NCBI GenBank assembly: GCA_034387635.1
Contig: JAOANU010000002.1
Coordinates: forward strand, 744,001 to 808,000
Reading direction: 5' to 3'
Length of the DNA stretch: 64,000 bases
Source of the DNA: Rhodosporidiobolus odoratus
Taxonomy: Eukaryota > Basidiomycota > Microbotryomycetes > Sporidiobolales > Sporidiobolaceae
Positions 22,921-35,085 of this stretch are shown piece after piece (within the stretch, counting starts at the first letter, position 1; each line of letters begins with the position of its first letter). The notes under the pieces are model-generated. The model was not told the origin of the DNA and did no database searches. It saw only the letters and a list, made by a program, of their open reading frames with translations. Position numbers and translations under genes: made by a program.

Positions 22921-24797
22921 ATGCAAGCCCTTCTCTTCAGTCTCGTTCTCGCCAAGGCTATTGCCGCTACGCCTCTGCAGGAGCGAGCGCCTTCAGGTGC
23001 GTCTTGTCTATTTTCATACCTCAATCTCGCACGCACCGCTGACAGTCATTCCTGCATTAAACAGGCGGTTATCCCGCGTCAAACACTCGCGGGCCTGTAC
23101 CCAGTAAATGACGCTCAGAAAGGCTTTTCCAGCGCAAGTAAACTGTTACTCACCGGAAATCCCGATCGCAGAAAACGAATGGGTCGCGACTTACAACGCC
23201 GCCAAAGCAGCGGGCAAGATCCCCGCTTTCGCCCCGGCTTTCCTGAATGGCGCCGGTGTGCCACAGTATGCTGCAGGCGTCGAAACCGGCGAGAATGGCG
23301 TATGCTCGTGGACAAGTGCGTGGTCGATTCCCTCAGCTCAGTCCCCTTCTTGCTTAGTAGTAACCTGATACCTCACAACAGTGGCCCACTGCTTTGGCGA
23401 CAACGACGTGTATGAGGCACCGGACGGAATGTACGGCATCTCCTTTGACGACGGGGTGAGCTCGATTTTCTCGCGTACTTGATACTGTTTTCCATCGGGG
23501 CGGATGCGCTGCTCGCGCTGCCGCCAAATATGCTGACTCGTCATCACGATCCTATAGCCCCTTCCCGCATCGCCAACCTTGTACAACTTCCTTCAGCAGA
23601 ACAACCAGACCGCAACGCATTTCTTCATCGGCTCGAATGTCATGAACAACCATGACGTATTCCAGCAGGCCGTGCAAAGCGGGGGTCACATCGGTGTACA
23701 TACCTGGTCACACCCTTACGTGCGTAGATTGCCTTCTCCCTCATCGCATGGGTGGATCTTCTGACTTTCGGATTCTTCGTGTACCCAGATGACAACGCTC
23801 ACGGACATGGAAATCCTCGGCGAGCTGGGATGGACCGCTCAGATCATCTATGACTGGAGTGGCTTCGCTCCCAAATGGTGGAGGCCTCCTTACGTAAGCC
23901 TGCGTTCGACTTCGATCGCATCTGAGCTGGGCTGATCTGTCTCTACGTTCGATCACTTTCCGCTCTTCCTTTCTCCTCTTCTCCCGATATCTCACGCGGA
24001 TCGACACGTAGGGTGACACTGACGACCGTGTTCGCGCTATTGCGACGGAAGTATTTGGCTTGACCCTCGCTGGATGGGACGTTGACTCGTTCGACTGGTG
24101 CTTGTCTGAGGGCGGTGGGAGGTGAGCTGCCTCTCCTCCACCCAGTCTATCACTTTGTTCTCCCGCTGGTTAGTGCTCATCTCCCATTGATCCCTCCGCA
24201 GCTCCTGCGTCGGACAAGGCCCTGCTAGTCAGCAGGATCTCGAAGGCGAGGTGCGAGGCTGGCAAGCTGGATCGAAGTCGCCCGGTGTACTTGGTCTTGA
24301 GCACGAGCTCACCTCGCACTCAGTCGCCGGCTTCATCAACACTTTCCCCGGCATCAAGCAGCACGGCTGGGATGCACAGTAGGCGCTTTCCCTGCGTAAC
24401 ACAGTTTTAGACATTGCTCACTCTCCCTTGTTTCGCTCATAGCTGCATTCCCGACTTGTTCGGCCACGACTGGTATCTCAATGCTCCTCGCAACGGTGCT
24501 GCCGATCCTTCAGTCCAGATCGGCGTCGGTTCCTACGCAGCCACCGCGCCCTCCTCAAACTCGACATCCTCTTCCGCCTCTTCTAGCACCAGCACCTCGA
24601 CGACCAGTAGCGCCTCCTCTGCTCCGAGTGGATTCTCCAGCGTCTCTACCTCGAAGACCGCGACCATTCAATCTCAGCAAGCACCCTCGGCGTCCACTAC
24701 CGCACATTCGAGCGGCGGCAGCGGCATCAATGCCTTTCCGCCTGTGCTCTCCGGCACTGTGCTCCTTCTTACCGCCATCTTGGTCCTTCTTTCCTAA
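22921..24797 (+). CDS. Chitin deacetylase, carbohydrate esterase family 4, probable GPI-anchored (copy 1)
   Basis: Deacetylates chitin to chitosan at the cell surface. The ATG at 22921 begins a signal peptide (MQALLFSLVLAKAIAATP). The NodB domain is spread over several exons. It contains GISFDDGP (catalytic base and metal Asp; an intron with donor GTGAGC splits it after GGG), GGHIGVHTWSHPY (the His-x4-His metal site), then [44 protein letters not shown] and DWCLSEGGG. After the domain comes GVLGLEHELTSHSVAGFINT and CIPDLFGHDWYLN. A Ser/Thr-rich spacer precedes a C-terminal hydrophobic tail (PPVLSGTVLLLTAILVLLS), which fits GPI attachment near Gly-Ser-Gly. The gene at 39486-41263 is its paralog. 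About eight introns. Expression is probably linked to wall remodelling; no regulator site is clear. Confidence 0.95.
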
Positions 24798-25493
24798 TCT
24801 TTCCCGACCTTACCTCGGTCATATGGGTTGTACCTAGATTTCGCCTCTCTTGTCATCTTCTTCATCGGAACATCTTCGCATTTCTTCCTTACCCCTCTTA
24901 ATACCCTCTCCTTCTCGCTCTTTCGGTCGCTTCTCAGCACAGACACTTCGTGATTCCAAGTGTACCTATAGCCTCACCACTTAGCATAGCCCGTCTCGCA
25001 TTCGGAATTCGGATTTGTCTTTCCTTACACTCGCTTTCAGGCCGCAGCGCCAATGCCGCGCAGCCGACACATGGCCTCCATTTGAGACATGCGCTCCTAC
25101 TCTCTGACTTGGCTGTACGTGCATAGAGGAGCGCTGGCGACAAGGAGGGTCAAAGGGAGGTCAAAGATTGCTGACCATCTCAGCTTTCTTTACTTCCTCA
25201 CGGCTTGAACAGTGCAGAAGCTGAGATGGACTATCATCCGTGGTTCCGAGGGGTACTGCATACTGATAGAATTTGGCCGATACTGAATAAATCGCGAGCT
25301 TGCTCTGCAAAGTTGGAAGGAGAAAAGGGAACAACTGGGAAAGAAACGAAAAGATAACTGCTGATGCCATAAGAAGGGCTGTAACGAAAGACGCTGCGAG
25401 AGAAGACGATAGACAGTCAGCTAAGTGGACCCTTGGGCAGCAAGGCCTCGATGGGCCAGAGAGTAGTAGGGTACGAAGGCAGAACGTACCTAG
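24798..25493. other. Convergent intergenic region
   Basis: 696 bases between the chitin deacetylase stop and the GH3 stop, facing each other. It is less GC-rich than the genes. Small frames inside show no similarity to known proteins. I see nothing else in it. Confidence 0.5.
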
Positions 25494-28400
25494 CTAGTAC
25501 TGGAAGGTCGCCGACAGCGGAAGCTTCCTACTACTGCTTCCTACGCTGACCTTAAAGTCCCCTTCTGGGATGACCCACCCACCTTCGACCGGGCTGTAGT
25601 AGGCGAGGTCCTTGTTCCGAAGTTCGAAGGAGACGGTTGTAGATGCGCCGGCTTCGAGGAGAGGCTTCTCGAAGCCACGAAGGGAGCGGACGGGCATTTT
25701 ACGAGGCGTTGAGGGGAAGGAGAGATAGAGCTAGAAGGACCAAGGTAGGTAAGCGGACATGCGCACGAGCAGCAGGACAAAGAGGAAACGAGGCGAGCTT
25801 ACCTGGGCAACTTCGGCAGCAGCGACCGATCCCACGTTCTGGACAGTGGCCTCGACGGTGTATACCACGTCGTAGAGGCCCGACGTGAGCTCGCCGTCAA
25901 TGACGAGTTTCTCGTTGGTCTCGCGAACGAGAGCCGGAGAAGGCTTGTCGGTACGTGAGACCTTGAGGTCGGCGAAGGAGAAACTGGGGAGGTGGAGGGA
26001 TGTTGAGTCATGCACAGGCGCACAAGAAGAAAGGATGGGGAAGGGCAGCAAAACGTACTTGGAGTAGCTCATGCCGTAGCCGAACTCGTAAAGAGGGGTA
26101 ATGTTCTTCGCATCGAAGTGTTTGTAGTCGATGAAGACGCCTTCGGTAAAGTTTGCAATGGGGTTGACAGTGACGGAGCCGTTGTAGTACGCATCCGGGT
26201 AGTCGGTGACATTCTTCGCAATGGTGAAGGGGAGCTTGCCGGACGGGCTGACATCGCCGAAAAGCACAGAGGCGATCGCGTTACCCCCCTCGACAGTCGG
26301 GAAGTACGCGTAGAGGACGGAAGAGACGTTGGCGTGGTCGATCCAAGCGCTCATGTCGATGGGGCCAGGCGCAGTGACCACGACAATAGTGTCGTTGTGA
26401 CGTTTAGCAACGTAGGAGATGAGCTCGTCGCCTCCGTTCGCGAGCTACGAACGTGCACGCGTGTCAGACGTGAGCCAAATCGACGACAGATTCGGAAGGA
26501 GGCAAGGGAGGAGCGGAGTGGAGAACAAGCAGGGAAAAGGACGAGCGAGAGGGACGCACATCCAAGTTCTCGCGATCGTAGCCCTCCATAGCGACCGCCG
26601 ACACGAAGACTATTGCCGAAGAAGCGTAGGCAAGCTTAGCATCGAGGTAGGAGGTATTGCCGAAACCTGCGACAGAAGCAGAGCCTTCGGTAGGGTCGCT
26701 GCGGAATTTGGCGTCCAAGTCAGTACATCCCTTCAGGTATCTCACTGCACTAGTAATCCTGCCTCCTCATTGGGCCTGCCCCCGGCGGCAACGGCCGCCC
26801 TAAAACGGAAAGGAAAAGGAAGAGAGTTCGAAAAGGAAAACACGCACTCGCGGAAGTATCCGTCCACGACGACAGGCCTCTCCTCCTTCCACCCACGAGC
26901 AGTGATGCCTGCTAACGGATCAACCGCGTATGGCGCAGGCGATCCTCCAGAGCCGAAGCCGTCCGTCGCAAAGCCGGGGATGTAGGTGGAGGAGGTGTAG
27001 AAGAAAGCTGTGGCTTCGTTACTGATGATGCCGTACTGGGCGGGGGCTGCCGCGGAACCGACGACTGTGGAGCGTAAGGGGCGATGTGGAGTCGCAGTCA
27101 GCGGAAGTCGAGGTAGATGACCTTCTCAAGTTGGAAGAAAAAGGCAGAGACGAACCGGCGAGACTCACGGATGAGGTCCTTGGGCTTGTTGAGAGGGAGA
27201 CCTCGAGTGGAGTTCTCGGAGCGGACGTTCTTGAGCAAGGTAAGGGACCCTTCGGCGACATCTCGCACGACTTGCTTGTGGTCCTCGCTTGCCACAAAGC
27301 GGTCGAAGTCAATGTCCGGTAGAGAGGATTGGTCAAGGGCGAAGTAGGGAGTGAGAATTCTGTCGGAAAACCAGGTATAGGAGACTCGGTCAGTGGAAGA
27401 CGGCATCAGAAAAAGCCGCGTGGCTCACCGGACAAGTTTGTCGTCAATGATGTTGTCCGGAAGCGTGCCATTGTTGATGAGCTCGCCAAGCTTGGCGCCC
27501 CAGATGTTCGTGCTGCAACCGGACGAGTTAGTCAGAACATTCCCCGGCAGGAGAGGCGGAACCGCTATACCCAACACCTTCGACATAGTCCGTGCCGTTC
27601 AAGGCAGCGGGAGCAGTGTCATAAGCTGCTCCCCAGTCAGTGAGGACAAAGCCACCGAATCCGAGCTGTGTATTCAAGCTGACCTAAGCACCACGGACAA
27701 ACGTGTCAGAGCAATCGAAGAAGGGACTCACCTCTTCCTTCAAGAGACCGTTGAGGACAGCATCGTTCTCGCAAGCAACGGTGCCGTTGACCATGTTGTA
27801 AGAGCACATTACGGCGCCAGCACCGCTTCGGACCGCCTCGGCGAAAGGCCAGGCGTACAGCTCGCGGGTCGCAGCAGCCCCAACGACTGAATCCACCGTC
27901 TGATTCTTCATCGCCGGGAAGTAACCTCCCGCGGGAGCGCCAATCCGGAGGTATTCTTGCTCACTATGATGCGACGAAAGAGGGCATCAGCAAAAGAATC
28001 TTCCAAAAGAAAGGGAGTAAAGGAAAAGTCGCCGGGCTTACTTGCCGAAGAAGTGCTATGGAAAGAAGCACTGTCAACGATGGGTTCAAGAGTAGGGTGA
28101 ACGAAAGGATAGGCGTACCTTGACGAGCCCAGTCACACCGTTCTTCTGAAAACCCTCGACCGTAAGCTTCGTTGCCTCACCCGTAAGGTACGGATCCGGC
28201 GAGAAGTTCTCCCAGTTCCTCCCACCGTAGGGGGAGCGACCCATCGGTCCGGCTACAATAGAGAGCGGGACATGGACCCCGATTTGGTGGTACTCTTCGC
28301 CCATGGCATTGGCGCGAGCGGTGAAAAGGGATTTGTCCCATGTGCTGGCGGTGGTTACTTCAGTTGGGAACTGGGTACTGTAGCGGGAGTTGGCACCTAA

Positions 28401-28831
28401 TATCCCGCTTCGTTAGTACCGGAGCGGGGTCGAAAGGAAGAAAGTCGAAACGCACCAGTAGGTCCGTCACCGTAACATATGGCTGGAATGCCGGCGCTCG
28501 GAATGGGGTAGGTAAGGCCAGAGCATCCGTTGGTGTCGGGTCGAAGGTCGGTAAAGTTGACTATGGAGTTGAGGTCAGCAGCGCGAAAAGCCGGCGGTAG
28601 AAGTGAAAAAGACGTACCTTTCTCCGCCAGGGTCAATCCGGCGACGACCTTTTGCGCCTTCTTGAAGGCATCGACCCATTTCGTCGAGGTAAAGCCATCG
28701 GCAGTCAATACGGATGACCTTTTGACAGAAGACGAAGAGGAAGCCGCGGCAGCAGCAGAAGAGAATGAAGAAGTCGGGGCAGCAACCGCTGAACCTGCCG
28801 CGACAAGGGCAAGTACGCTGAGAGAGAGCAT
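25494..28831 (-). CDS. Beta-glucosidase, glycoside hydrolase family 3 (complete)
   Basis: Secreted beta-glucosidase. The ATG at 28831 starts a signal peptide (MLSLSVLALVAAGSAVAAPT) and a Ser/Ala linker. The first GH3 domain follows in short exons: GCSGLTYPIPSAGIPAICYG, NAMGEEYHQIGVHVPLSIVA, GPMGRSPYGGRNWENFSPDP, AGAVMCSYNMVNGTVACEND and the nucleophile block GFGGFVLTDWGA at about 27665-27630 (Asp of Thr-Asp-Trp; Ser-Asp-Trp is commoner in fungi). The second domain has NTSYLDAKLAYASSAIVFVS and VVTAPGPIDMSAW. The end has the fibronectin III-like domain with RSLRGFEK and LSATFQY. At least ten introns. It is a close paralog of the partial gene at 1-1642, with shared intron positions in the C-terminal half. 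The 651-base region upstream is its promoter. Substrate range (cellobiose, laminari-oligosaccharides or others) cannot be decided. Confidence 0.95.
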
Positions 28832-29482
28832 CTTGGATCGGTGTGTAAGGGTGACTGTGGACCAAAAGAAGCGGTTTCCGAGCCTTCATCGCTCGTCTAG
28901 GAGATTCCTCCCCACTCCCTTTCCTTCGCGTCCACCCAGCGGATCTTGGCTTTCCGTCTTCGACGGTCCGGCTTCTACGCCTAGCACGCGGGTGAGCTCC
29001 TATCTGGTAAGGGCGAGCGGGCGTGAGACCGGTGGAAGGACTGATCGGGGCTAGGTGATGTGGCTGCCGGGTACTGTCGTTACCGGAAGCCGCGGAGAGG
29101 TATCTTCTAAGCGAGAAGGTGGGGGTCAAGCTTCAAGGTGGGCGGGCGGAAGTGGCAAGATGATTGAGACACGCTCGAGCGGCGACGATACCCCTGGGCG
29201 GGCCGCCGTGCTGAGCAAATCAACAGGCCAACAACAGGCTGATCGGAAACTGAACTGAGAAGGTCAGCCAGACTTTCAGCATCACGTCGCTGTTCCTCGG
29301 TGAGCAGCTGCGAGCAGCTACTGTCGCCCAGCACGCGTAGATCTGGAGAGGAAATGACAAGACGCACTGCAATGCAAAAAGATACCTATAGCGAGGCGCT
29401 CGGGAAATCGTATTTACTTTTTCTCCTTCGCCTCCTGTTGCGATCGTGCAGGACCCTTGGACCAGCCGCTAGAGTCGCCCGT
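28832..29482. promoter_or_regulatory. Promoter region of the GH3 gene and 3' end of the next gene
   Basis: 651 bases between the GH3 start codon and the stop of the membrane-protein gene; both are on the minus strand. No carbon-repressor or other known site is compelling by eye. Confidence 0.45.
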
Positions 29483-31326
29483 CTAGTTGTTCTGACAGTT
29501 CTGGAAGCTATAGTCGAGAGGTGGATCAACACAGTCCGCAACGGAGCGGAGAGGGCAGACGACATACGCGTCTTTCCGGATTGCGGAGGTCACAAGCACT
29601 GCGTTGACGAACGAAGGGACGTCAGGTGTGGCGACACGGCGAGAGAAGCCACGGATCCTACCTCCGAGAGCAACCATACCGATGACCCTGGTCGCGGAGC
29701 AGCGGGTTAGCGAGATCCGCTTTGAGGGTGCAAACAGGACGAACAGCATTCCTGCGCCGGGAGAGCCGTCAGTCTCGGACGAGTAGAGCACTCTGGAGCG
29801 CGGAGACGCACCGTTCGACCACAATGTGAAGCCTCGAATGCTGGCCAAGACCTTGAAATGCCGCGCCCGTTTTGGGAGGACGGAGCGGTACTTGTTCCAG
29901 GTCTCGCCTGAGAGGAAGAGGCGGGTATGCTCAGAGCAGAGACCATCTGAGGGGGATCCTTGAAGCTTACCGTGAGCGCAATCAGACGGATCCACCCCGT
30001 GCCTCTGTAAAATCAGAAGGAGTCAAGGCGGAAATAGCCGTAGGTTGTAGACTTGTAGGCACCTTCTCCCAGTCTGCGCAGAGGAAGCGAGACACTCAGA
30101 CAGTCAGTTATCTTGCTGCGACAGTGCCCTACGTTGAGAGATAACAAGGTGGAACGCCAGAAAAAGTCTATACCTTCCAGCCATTGGTGATCCGCCGCTT
30201 CGGCTGTACGGTGGACCAGCCAGTTTGTCAGTCACCGAGACACACCTCGCTGTATGTGCGAGCTTGATGTGTGAAACTCGCCTTGGAGCTGCCTTGTGAA
30301 GAGTTGCAGGGTTAGAAGGGTGATGAGGAGGCTAAGACTCATGGAGACGATGCGCGCGGTGCGAGAGGAGTCGCCAGCTCTGAGCACACAGGAAAATGGG
30401 CTGCCAGTCTCAATCAGCATCGAGAGTCGTGAGATCTGCGTACAAGGCGGTTTGGAAAAGGAATGCTTGAGCGGCAAAGGAAGTCGAGGGCTGCAGGAAA
30501 AGAGGTCAGTAGCGCATCCTTCCCAGCTCGGTAGTATGACAGAGAATGAGACGTACGACAGACCACAGTAGTAGATCAAAGTTCGCCCGCCTGTTCGCAA
30601 CGATCTGATAGACCTGTACCAGGTCGTGGAAGTCGATCCTGCAAATGGGAGAGTAGGTAAGCACCTTCATACGCTCGACAAGTACACGCACGTCACTTTA
30701 GTCTCGCCAAGCGAGAGAGCAAAGTAGCGACGAGTCGACGAGCGGAACGTCGACGGGAAAGAGAACACGCACGGTGAAGCGCTCGCGGCAGTCGGCGCCG
30801 GACTCGGGGCAAACCTCCTCGACACCCCTTCGCCGGTTCTCCGGCTCAAGATTGTCTCTCTGCTCCTGACATCCCTCAACCCCGCAGGCGCTCCCATTGC
30901 TCTACTCCCTGTGCCTCCTCCTCCTCCTCCCTGTTCCGCCCTCTCGAGCTCGTCGTCGCTGGTCGTAGCACTGCTCCCTCTAGTCGCCGCAACCGAGAGC
31001 TTCTCGTCTGTACCTCCTGCAGAAACACTCGCTACAAAGACGGAGTCAGAGACAGACGAGGTGCGGCGCTGACGCTTCTCCAGACCGGGAGGAAGTGCAG
31101 CGGGAACGGCAAGGGAGTAACCACGGTGAGGTGTCGGAGGGCGCGAAGGGTTGGACTGGCTCGCAGAGGGAGGGAAGGGCTCAGGAGCTGTCGAGGTTAT
31201 TTGGGGAACTTGGACTGCGAGGGAGGGTAAGGTGGGGGAAGAGTGGGAGCGTTCGTGCAAGGGAAAGCGGCGGATGGATGAGGCCGGCGACGAGGTGAGT
31301 ATTTGTGACTCAGGTGGAGTAGCCAT
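29483..31326 (-). CDS. Multi-exon membrane protein of unknown function
   Basis: Not recognised. The first exon from the ATG at 31326 encodes about 210 Ser/Pro/Gly-rich residues. It leads by a donor GTGCGT at about 30692 into TIDFHDLVQVYQIVANRRAN and FDLLLWSV. Further exons that join in frame give PSTSFAAQAFLFQTAFPFSC, MSLSLLITLLTLQLFTRQL (membrane helix), AEAADHQWLE, the four codons around DWEK (an 11-base exon at 30063-30073), RHGVDPSDCAHG, ETWNKYRSVLPKRARHFKVL, GFTLWSNGMLFVLFAPSKR and VIGMVALGVLVTSAIRKDAY. It ends DYSFQNCQNN. This gives perhaps four membrane segments and a Cys-containing tail. The chain of eight or nine small exons with conserved phase argues for a real gene, but each boundary is deduced by eye. 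Confidence 0.6.
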
Positions 31327-31857
31327 ACTGCGCGAAGGAGGTGTAGTAATCGGGTGGAAGCAAAGTGGAAGAGGGCGAGAGAGGAGACTGATCGAGCGAG
31401 GGTCCGACCGCCGACGCTATTCGTACCAGGTACTCCTGCGATTGCAAACCGATGAGTGGGGCCGCCCAGCAGTGTGTCAGAGGTGCTGTGGGAAGAGCCA
31501 ACCGGGCAGCTTGAGAAGGTCGACGAGAAAAGGGTTGAGGATCAAGGCGACTATCCGCGCTCAAGGCAGTTCTGTAACTGCTGTCGCGCACCAGGAGGCT
31601 AGCAGTCAATTGGTGTTGTTAGCTGATCTGCACTCGAAGCTCAATGTCAGCGGATCGAAATGGACTATATTTGCCTTACTTTTGATCTAACCTAATCCCA
31701 CTTACCTTTGTCGTCCGCCCCACCGACAATGGCACCTCTCGCCGTTTAACGCGCCCTACTGCCCCCGTCCGACCATTTTAACCGGTCACCAACTCTCTTC
31801 CGACCGCCCTGCCCTCCATCAGCTGCCGAGCACCTCCCTTTCCCCCGACCTCTCGAC
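31327..31857. promoter_or_regulatory. Divergent promoter region
   Basis: 531 bases between the membrane-protein gene and the DUF4604-like gene. No clear elements beyond pyrimidine-rich sequence just before the right-hand ATG. Confidence 0.4.
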
Positions 31858-32697
31858 ATGTCGAAACGATCTCGAGACCCTCTGGACGACCCCAAAGGAC
31901 CCAAGATCCGCGGTCTCTCCTACGTGGATCAGAAACCCGCTTTCCTTCGTAACGCAATGTCCGCGCTCAGCGGAGGGGGGAGTGCCGCATCCTCCACGGC
32001 GCGCGAGAATGGGGAGAATGGTCGACTGGCGATTCCTACGAGGCCTGGAGGAGAGGGGAGTGATGGTGACGAGGAGGAGCAAGAGGAAAGTGGAGATGAG
32101 TGGGATTTGGGAAGGGGGGAGGAAGCGCCCGAGGTGGTCGTATTGAAGGAGGGCAAACATCTCGAGAGGGATGAGGTAGAGAGATTGAGAGCTCAAGGTG
32201 CGTCGTCGGCTCACTCACATAGATGCCTTGCCTCCTCGCGCTTTGTCTGCAGGCAAGCAGCTCACTTGCGCTGTCGAAAATCGTGCAGCCAGATCGTCGG
32301 GTTCTTCAGATCCTCTCAGCACCGCCGATTCTGCCTCGTTAGCCAAAGCCGCAGGTTCCCTCTCTTTCGCCTCTGGCTCATCTAGCAAGTCGAAACCCCG
32401 ACCAGGCGGCGCAGGCGGGCATGGAGACTGGGAGGACGTGCTCAAGGGTGCATCAGCGGGAAAAGACAGCGAAGTCAAGCGGAGGGAAGGGGAAGAACAG
32501 CCCAAGACGGTCGAGAAGCCGAAGCTGAGCAAGGAGGAGCAGGCGAAGCTAAAGGAGAAAGCGGAGAAGCAAAAGAAGAAGGATAAGAAGAAGGATGCGA
32601 AAAAGATTGCGATGCTGAGGTTCGTCCCATCTTTTTGCACTTCCTTCCCTCCCCCATGTCTGACATTGTCTTCTCGCGCAGCTTTGACGAAGAGTGA
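31858..32697 (+). CDS. DUF4604-like nuclear protein, 240 residues
   Basis: Three exons, 31858-32197, 32253-32619 and 32682-32697, give 240 residues. The N-terminus (KGPKIRGLSYVDQKPAFLRN) and the C-terminus, ending in a Lys-rich helix and LSFDEE, match the pattern I associate with the DUF4604 family (a Tyr-Val...Pro-x-Phe-Leu start and a Leu-Ser-Phe-acidic end). The middle is acidic (DGDEEEQEESGDEWDLG) and then Lys/Glu-rich (KEKAEKQKKKDKKKDAKK). The last exon is only 16 bases and supplies the final SFDEE. The function of this family is not established. Composition suggests a nuclear or nucleolar location. Confidence 0.75.
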
Positions 32698-32873
32698 CGT
32701 GCCGTCGCATAGAGTGTACATGCTTGTTGTAACCCTACGCATTCCGGACTCTCGCCTCCTTTCGGTCCTCTTGCAAAATCAGGACGGCACAGCATTGTTT
32801 TCCTTATCTACAGAACCCTATCAACCCTTCCACGCCCCTTCTAGCCCCTCTACCCCGCAACCGCCCTCTCAGA
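32698..32873. other. Short convergent intergenic region
   Basis: 176 bases of presumed 3' untranslated sequence between two stops. Confidence 0.4.
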
Positions 32874-34670
32874 TCAGTCGAGCACCACCACTTCAACCTC
32901 AACCCAATTCTCATAAACCTCCCCCTTGTTCAAGACGCTATCCACCTCCCATCCTCTCCCCTCTTCCAAAGCCTTCCTCTCCTTCGCCCGCTCCTCCATG
33001 AATTTCCCAAGACTCGTCTGTTCCTTCCCTGAACTTCGTTGAGCATGGAGGAACGCCCCGACGGGAGCGTGAAATTCGAGAAAGATGGCTCCGTCTTTGG
33101 GATATCCAACCCCCACACCTTCGCCTTCATCATCTCGGGCAGATGGGTTTTCAACATCAGCGTTGTTCAACGTCGAATTGGTGGATGAACTGCCTCGGGC
33201 GGCTTTTCGAGCGGGACCGGTCGAGTCGAGGGAAGAGGCGGTGTAGACTTGGACGGAGGGTTGGTTGGACGTGAAGCGGAGTTGGTATTGTGGCGTTGAA
33301 GAGGGAGCGGCGGGGGAAGTCAGGATCGCTTGGGGTTGGGTGGAGAGACGGGCGGAGCCTGTCGGGCGAATGAGAGAGGGCGGAGGGGTTTTGAAGAGGA
33401 AGTTGCGGTCTGCAGAATAGGTCGCCGGGACTCTGACATGAGTGTATGTAGGTGCGAAACTTTGAATGAAAAGGGACGCACCGATGCCGCCCTTAGGGTA
33501 CCGCTCTCCGATCGTCCTGTGTTCGCCCTCGAGTCCCTCACTGTAAAAGTCAAGCTCGCTACCGGCCTTGATCTCATCGACTTCTCCGGTTGAGAGACCT
33601 TGTTCGTCAAGAGTGACAGCTTTGTCGGACTGCGGGAGGCAACGGAGCAAGGTGAGATTTCCGGACGGAAACCAGCAAAGTGTAGGAAAATAGGCGTACA
33701 GCGAGGTAGAGGCGGTGGCCGAGGACGTTCGGGTCGCGGTCATTGTCCAGGCGGAAGCCCCTGTGACGCAAGTCCGGAGTGAGTTGAGAGCGAAAGAGCC
33801 AGAGGGAGAAGAGCGACAGGGAGCAAGACGCACCAATGCATCGTCAGATTAATCGGAGTGCCCTTTTCGATCCCCTCATCTCCATCTTCCCTAATCTTGG
33901 CCCTGAAGACAACCTTTGCCGTTCCCAAAGTGATCCCCTTTCGTCCTTCAACCCTAGTCTCCCCCTCCTTCGGTGCCAAAACCGTCACCAACGCCTCGAC
34001 TTCGAGGGAACAAGGGAATCCATCTGCGCCCGCCGGGGAGTATAGCCGATGAAGAGAGGAAGATTCGGTGATGGGTGCGGCGGGATCCGAGGCAGGAGGG
34101 GGCACGACGTGGTCTTGGTCTTCGGCGGGGAAGAGGGAAGAGTCGGGGCGGGCAATTGGGGTCCAGGGGAGGGTGTCGAAACCGGACTCGCCGCCGTGGA
34201 GGCAGACTGGGTGAGAGAAGGGTGAGGGTCACGCAGGCTCGAGGGAAGGGAAGGGCAGCTGCAGGGCAGGGATGAGAAGGTAGAGGGGAGACAACGCACC
34301 TCCAGCTGCGCCTGGCAAGTGCATGACGGCACCGGAAGCGAGTTTGAGCTCTCCACTGGGCAACCGATTGGCATAGCGTCCGACGGCTGTAGGGCAGAGT
34401 CGAGGGAACCAAAGAGGTCAGAGCAGAGTCGGAGTGCGGTGAAGAGGAGGTGGGGTAGTCGAAAGGCAAGGAAAGGGGCTGACCTGCGTTGAAGAATGAC
34501 CTAGCTACCGAGTGATGGTGATCGTCAGGGTTTGCGAATCCTACGAGCAAGTCGTGCTGTTGATCCGAGTCGGGATGGGGTTTGGCGAGGAGGGAATGGA
34601 GGATGTGACCGTGCGAAAGAACCGTGGTCGACAAGGCGGGGGTTTCCAGAGTCTGCTTATCGTCTGACAT
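32874..34670 (-). CDS. Aldose 1-epimerase (galactose mutarotase) family protein
   Basis: Interconverts alpha and beta anomers of hexoses, feeding the Leloir pathway. I start at the ATG at 34670 (MSDDKQTLETPALSTTVLSH), which puts the usual first strand of the family near residue 10. Then come LLVGFANPDDHHHSVARSFF, RYANRLPSGELKLASGA (the Asn-Arg substrate motif), the Leu-His-Gly-Gly motif in VCLHGGESGFDTLPW and GTPINLTMHWGFRLD (where most members read Thr-Asn-His; here Thr-Met-His). After this, GRL-type strands lead to DFYSEGLEGE. The last exon has QPSVQVYTASSLDSTGPARK and FLEFHAPVG, but with a Ser/Gly/Asn-rich insert and a longer C-terminus than bacterial GalM. The Asn-to-Met change in the conserved motif is unusual, so activity should not be assumed. 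Six or so introns. Confidence 0.85.
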
Positions 34671-35085
34671 GACCCTCTGGCGTTGCACGTAGAGCAGGAA
34701 GTGGGGGAGAAAGGGAAGAAGGAAAGAGGCAGCTTGAAGCCAAAATGACGAGGGGAGCTTACTCTCCGCGGCCGACTCAACTACAGACTTGGACCGTGTC
34801 AGGGAGACGCACAGTACGTACACGTATTCCCTGAATACCGCTACAGTGCTCAATCTGTGTTCGCCCGCAGAAGACGGCGCCCCCTTCTCCCCACTAGTCC
34901 TCCGTGGATCAAACAAACAAACGTACAACACGCTCAGGACAGCAGAGTGCGCCTCGTCAATACTCGCTGGCGACCACTGTTCCCCGGCTCCAGTTCTACC
35001 AGCCCCGGTCAACCTGCCCTCATCTCCTTAGCCGCACCGCCGTCGCGTCAACCCCAGCTCGAGACGGGTCTGAGCCAGGAGCAGC
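34671..35085. promoter_or_regulatory. Divergent promoter region, epimerase / alpha/beta-hydrolase gene
   Basis: 415 bases. An upstream frame continues leftward from the epimerase start, so a first exon further out cannot be excluded. No known motif is clear. Confidence 0.4.

Noticed and set aside
22678..23415. 245-residue frame overlapping the start of chitin deacetylase 1
   Set aside because: It covers the promoter and out-of-frame parts of the real gene. The signal peptide and NodB motifs are in the other frame.
26010..26591. 193-residue plus-strand frame within the GH3 gene
   Set aside because: Antisense to exons with unmistakable GH3 motifs; no similarity of its own.
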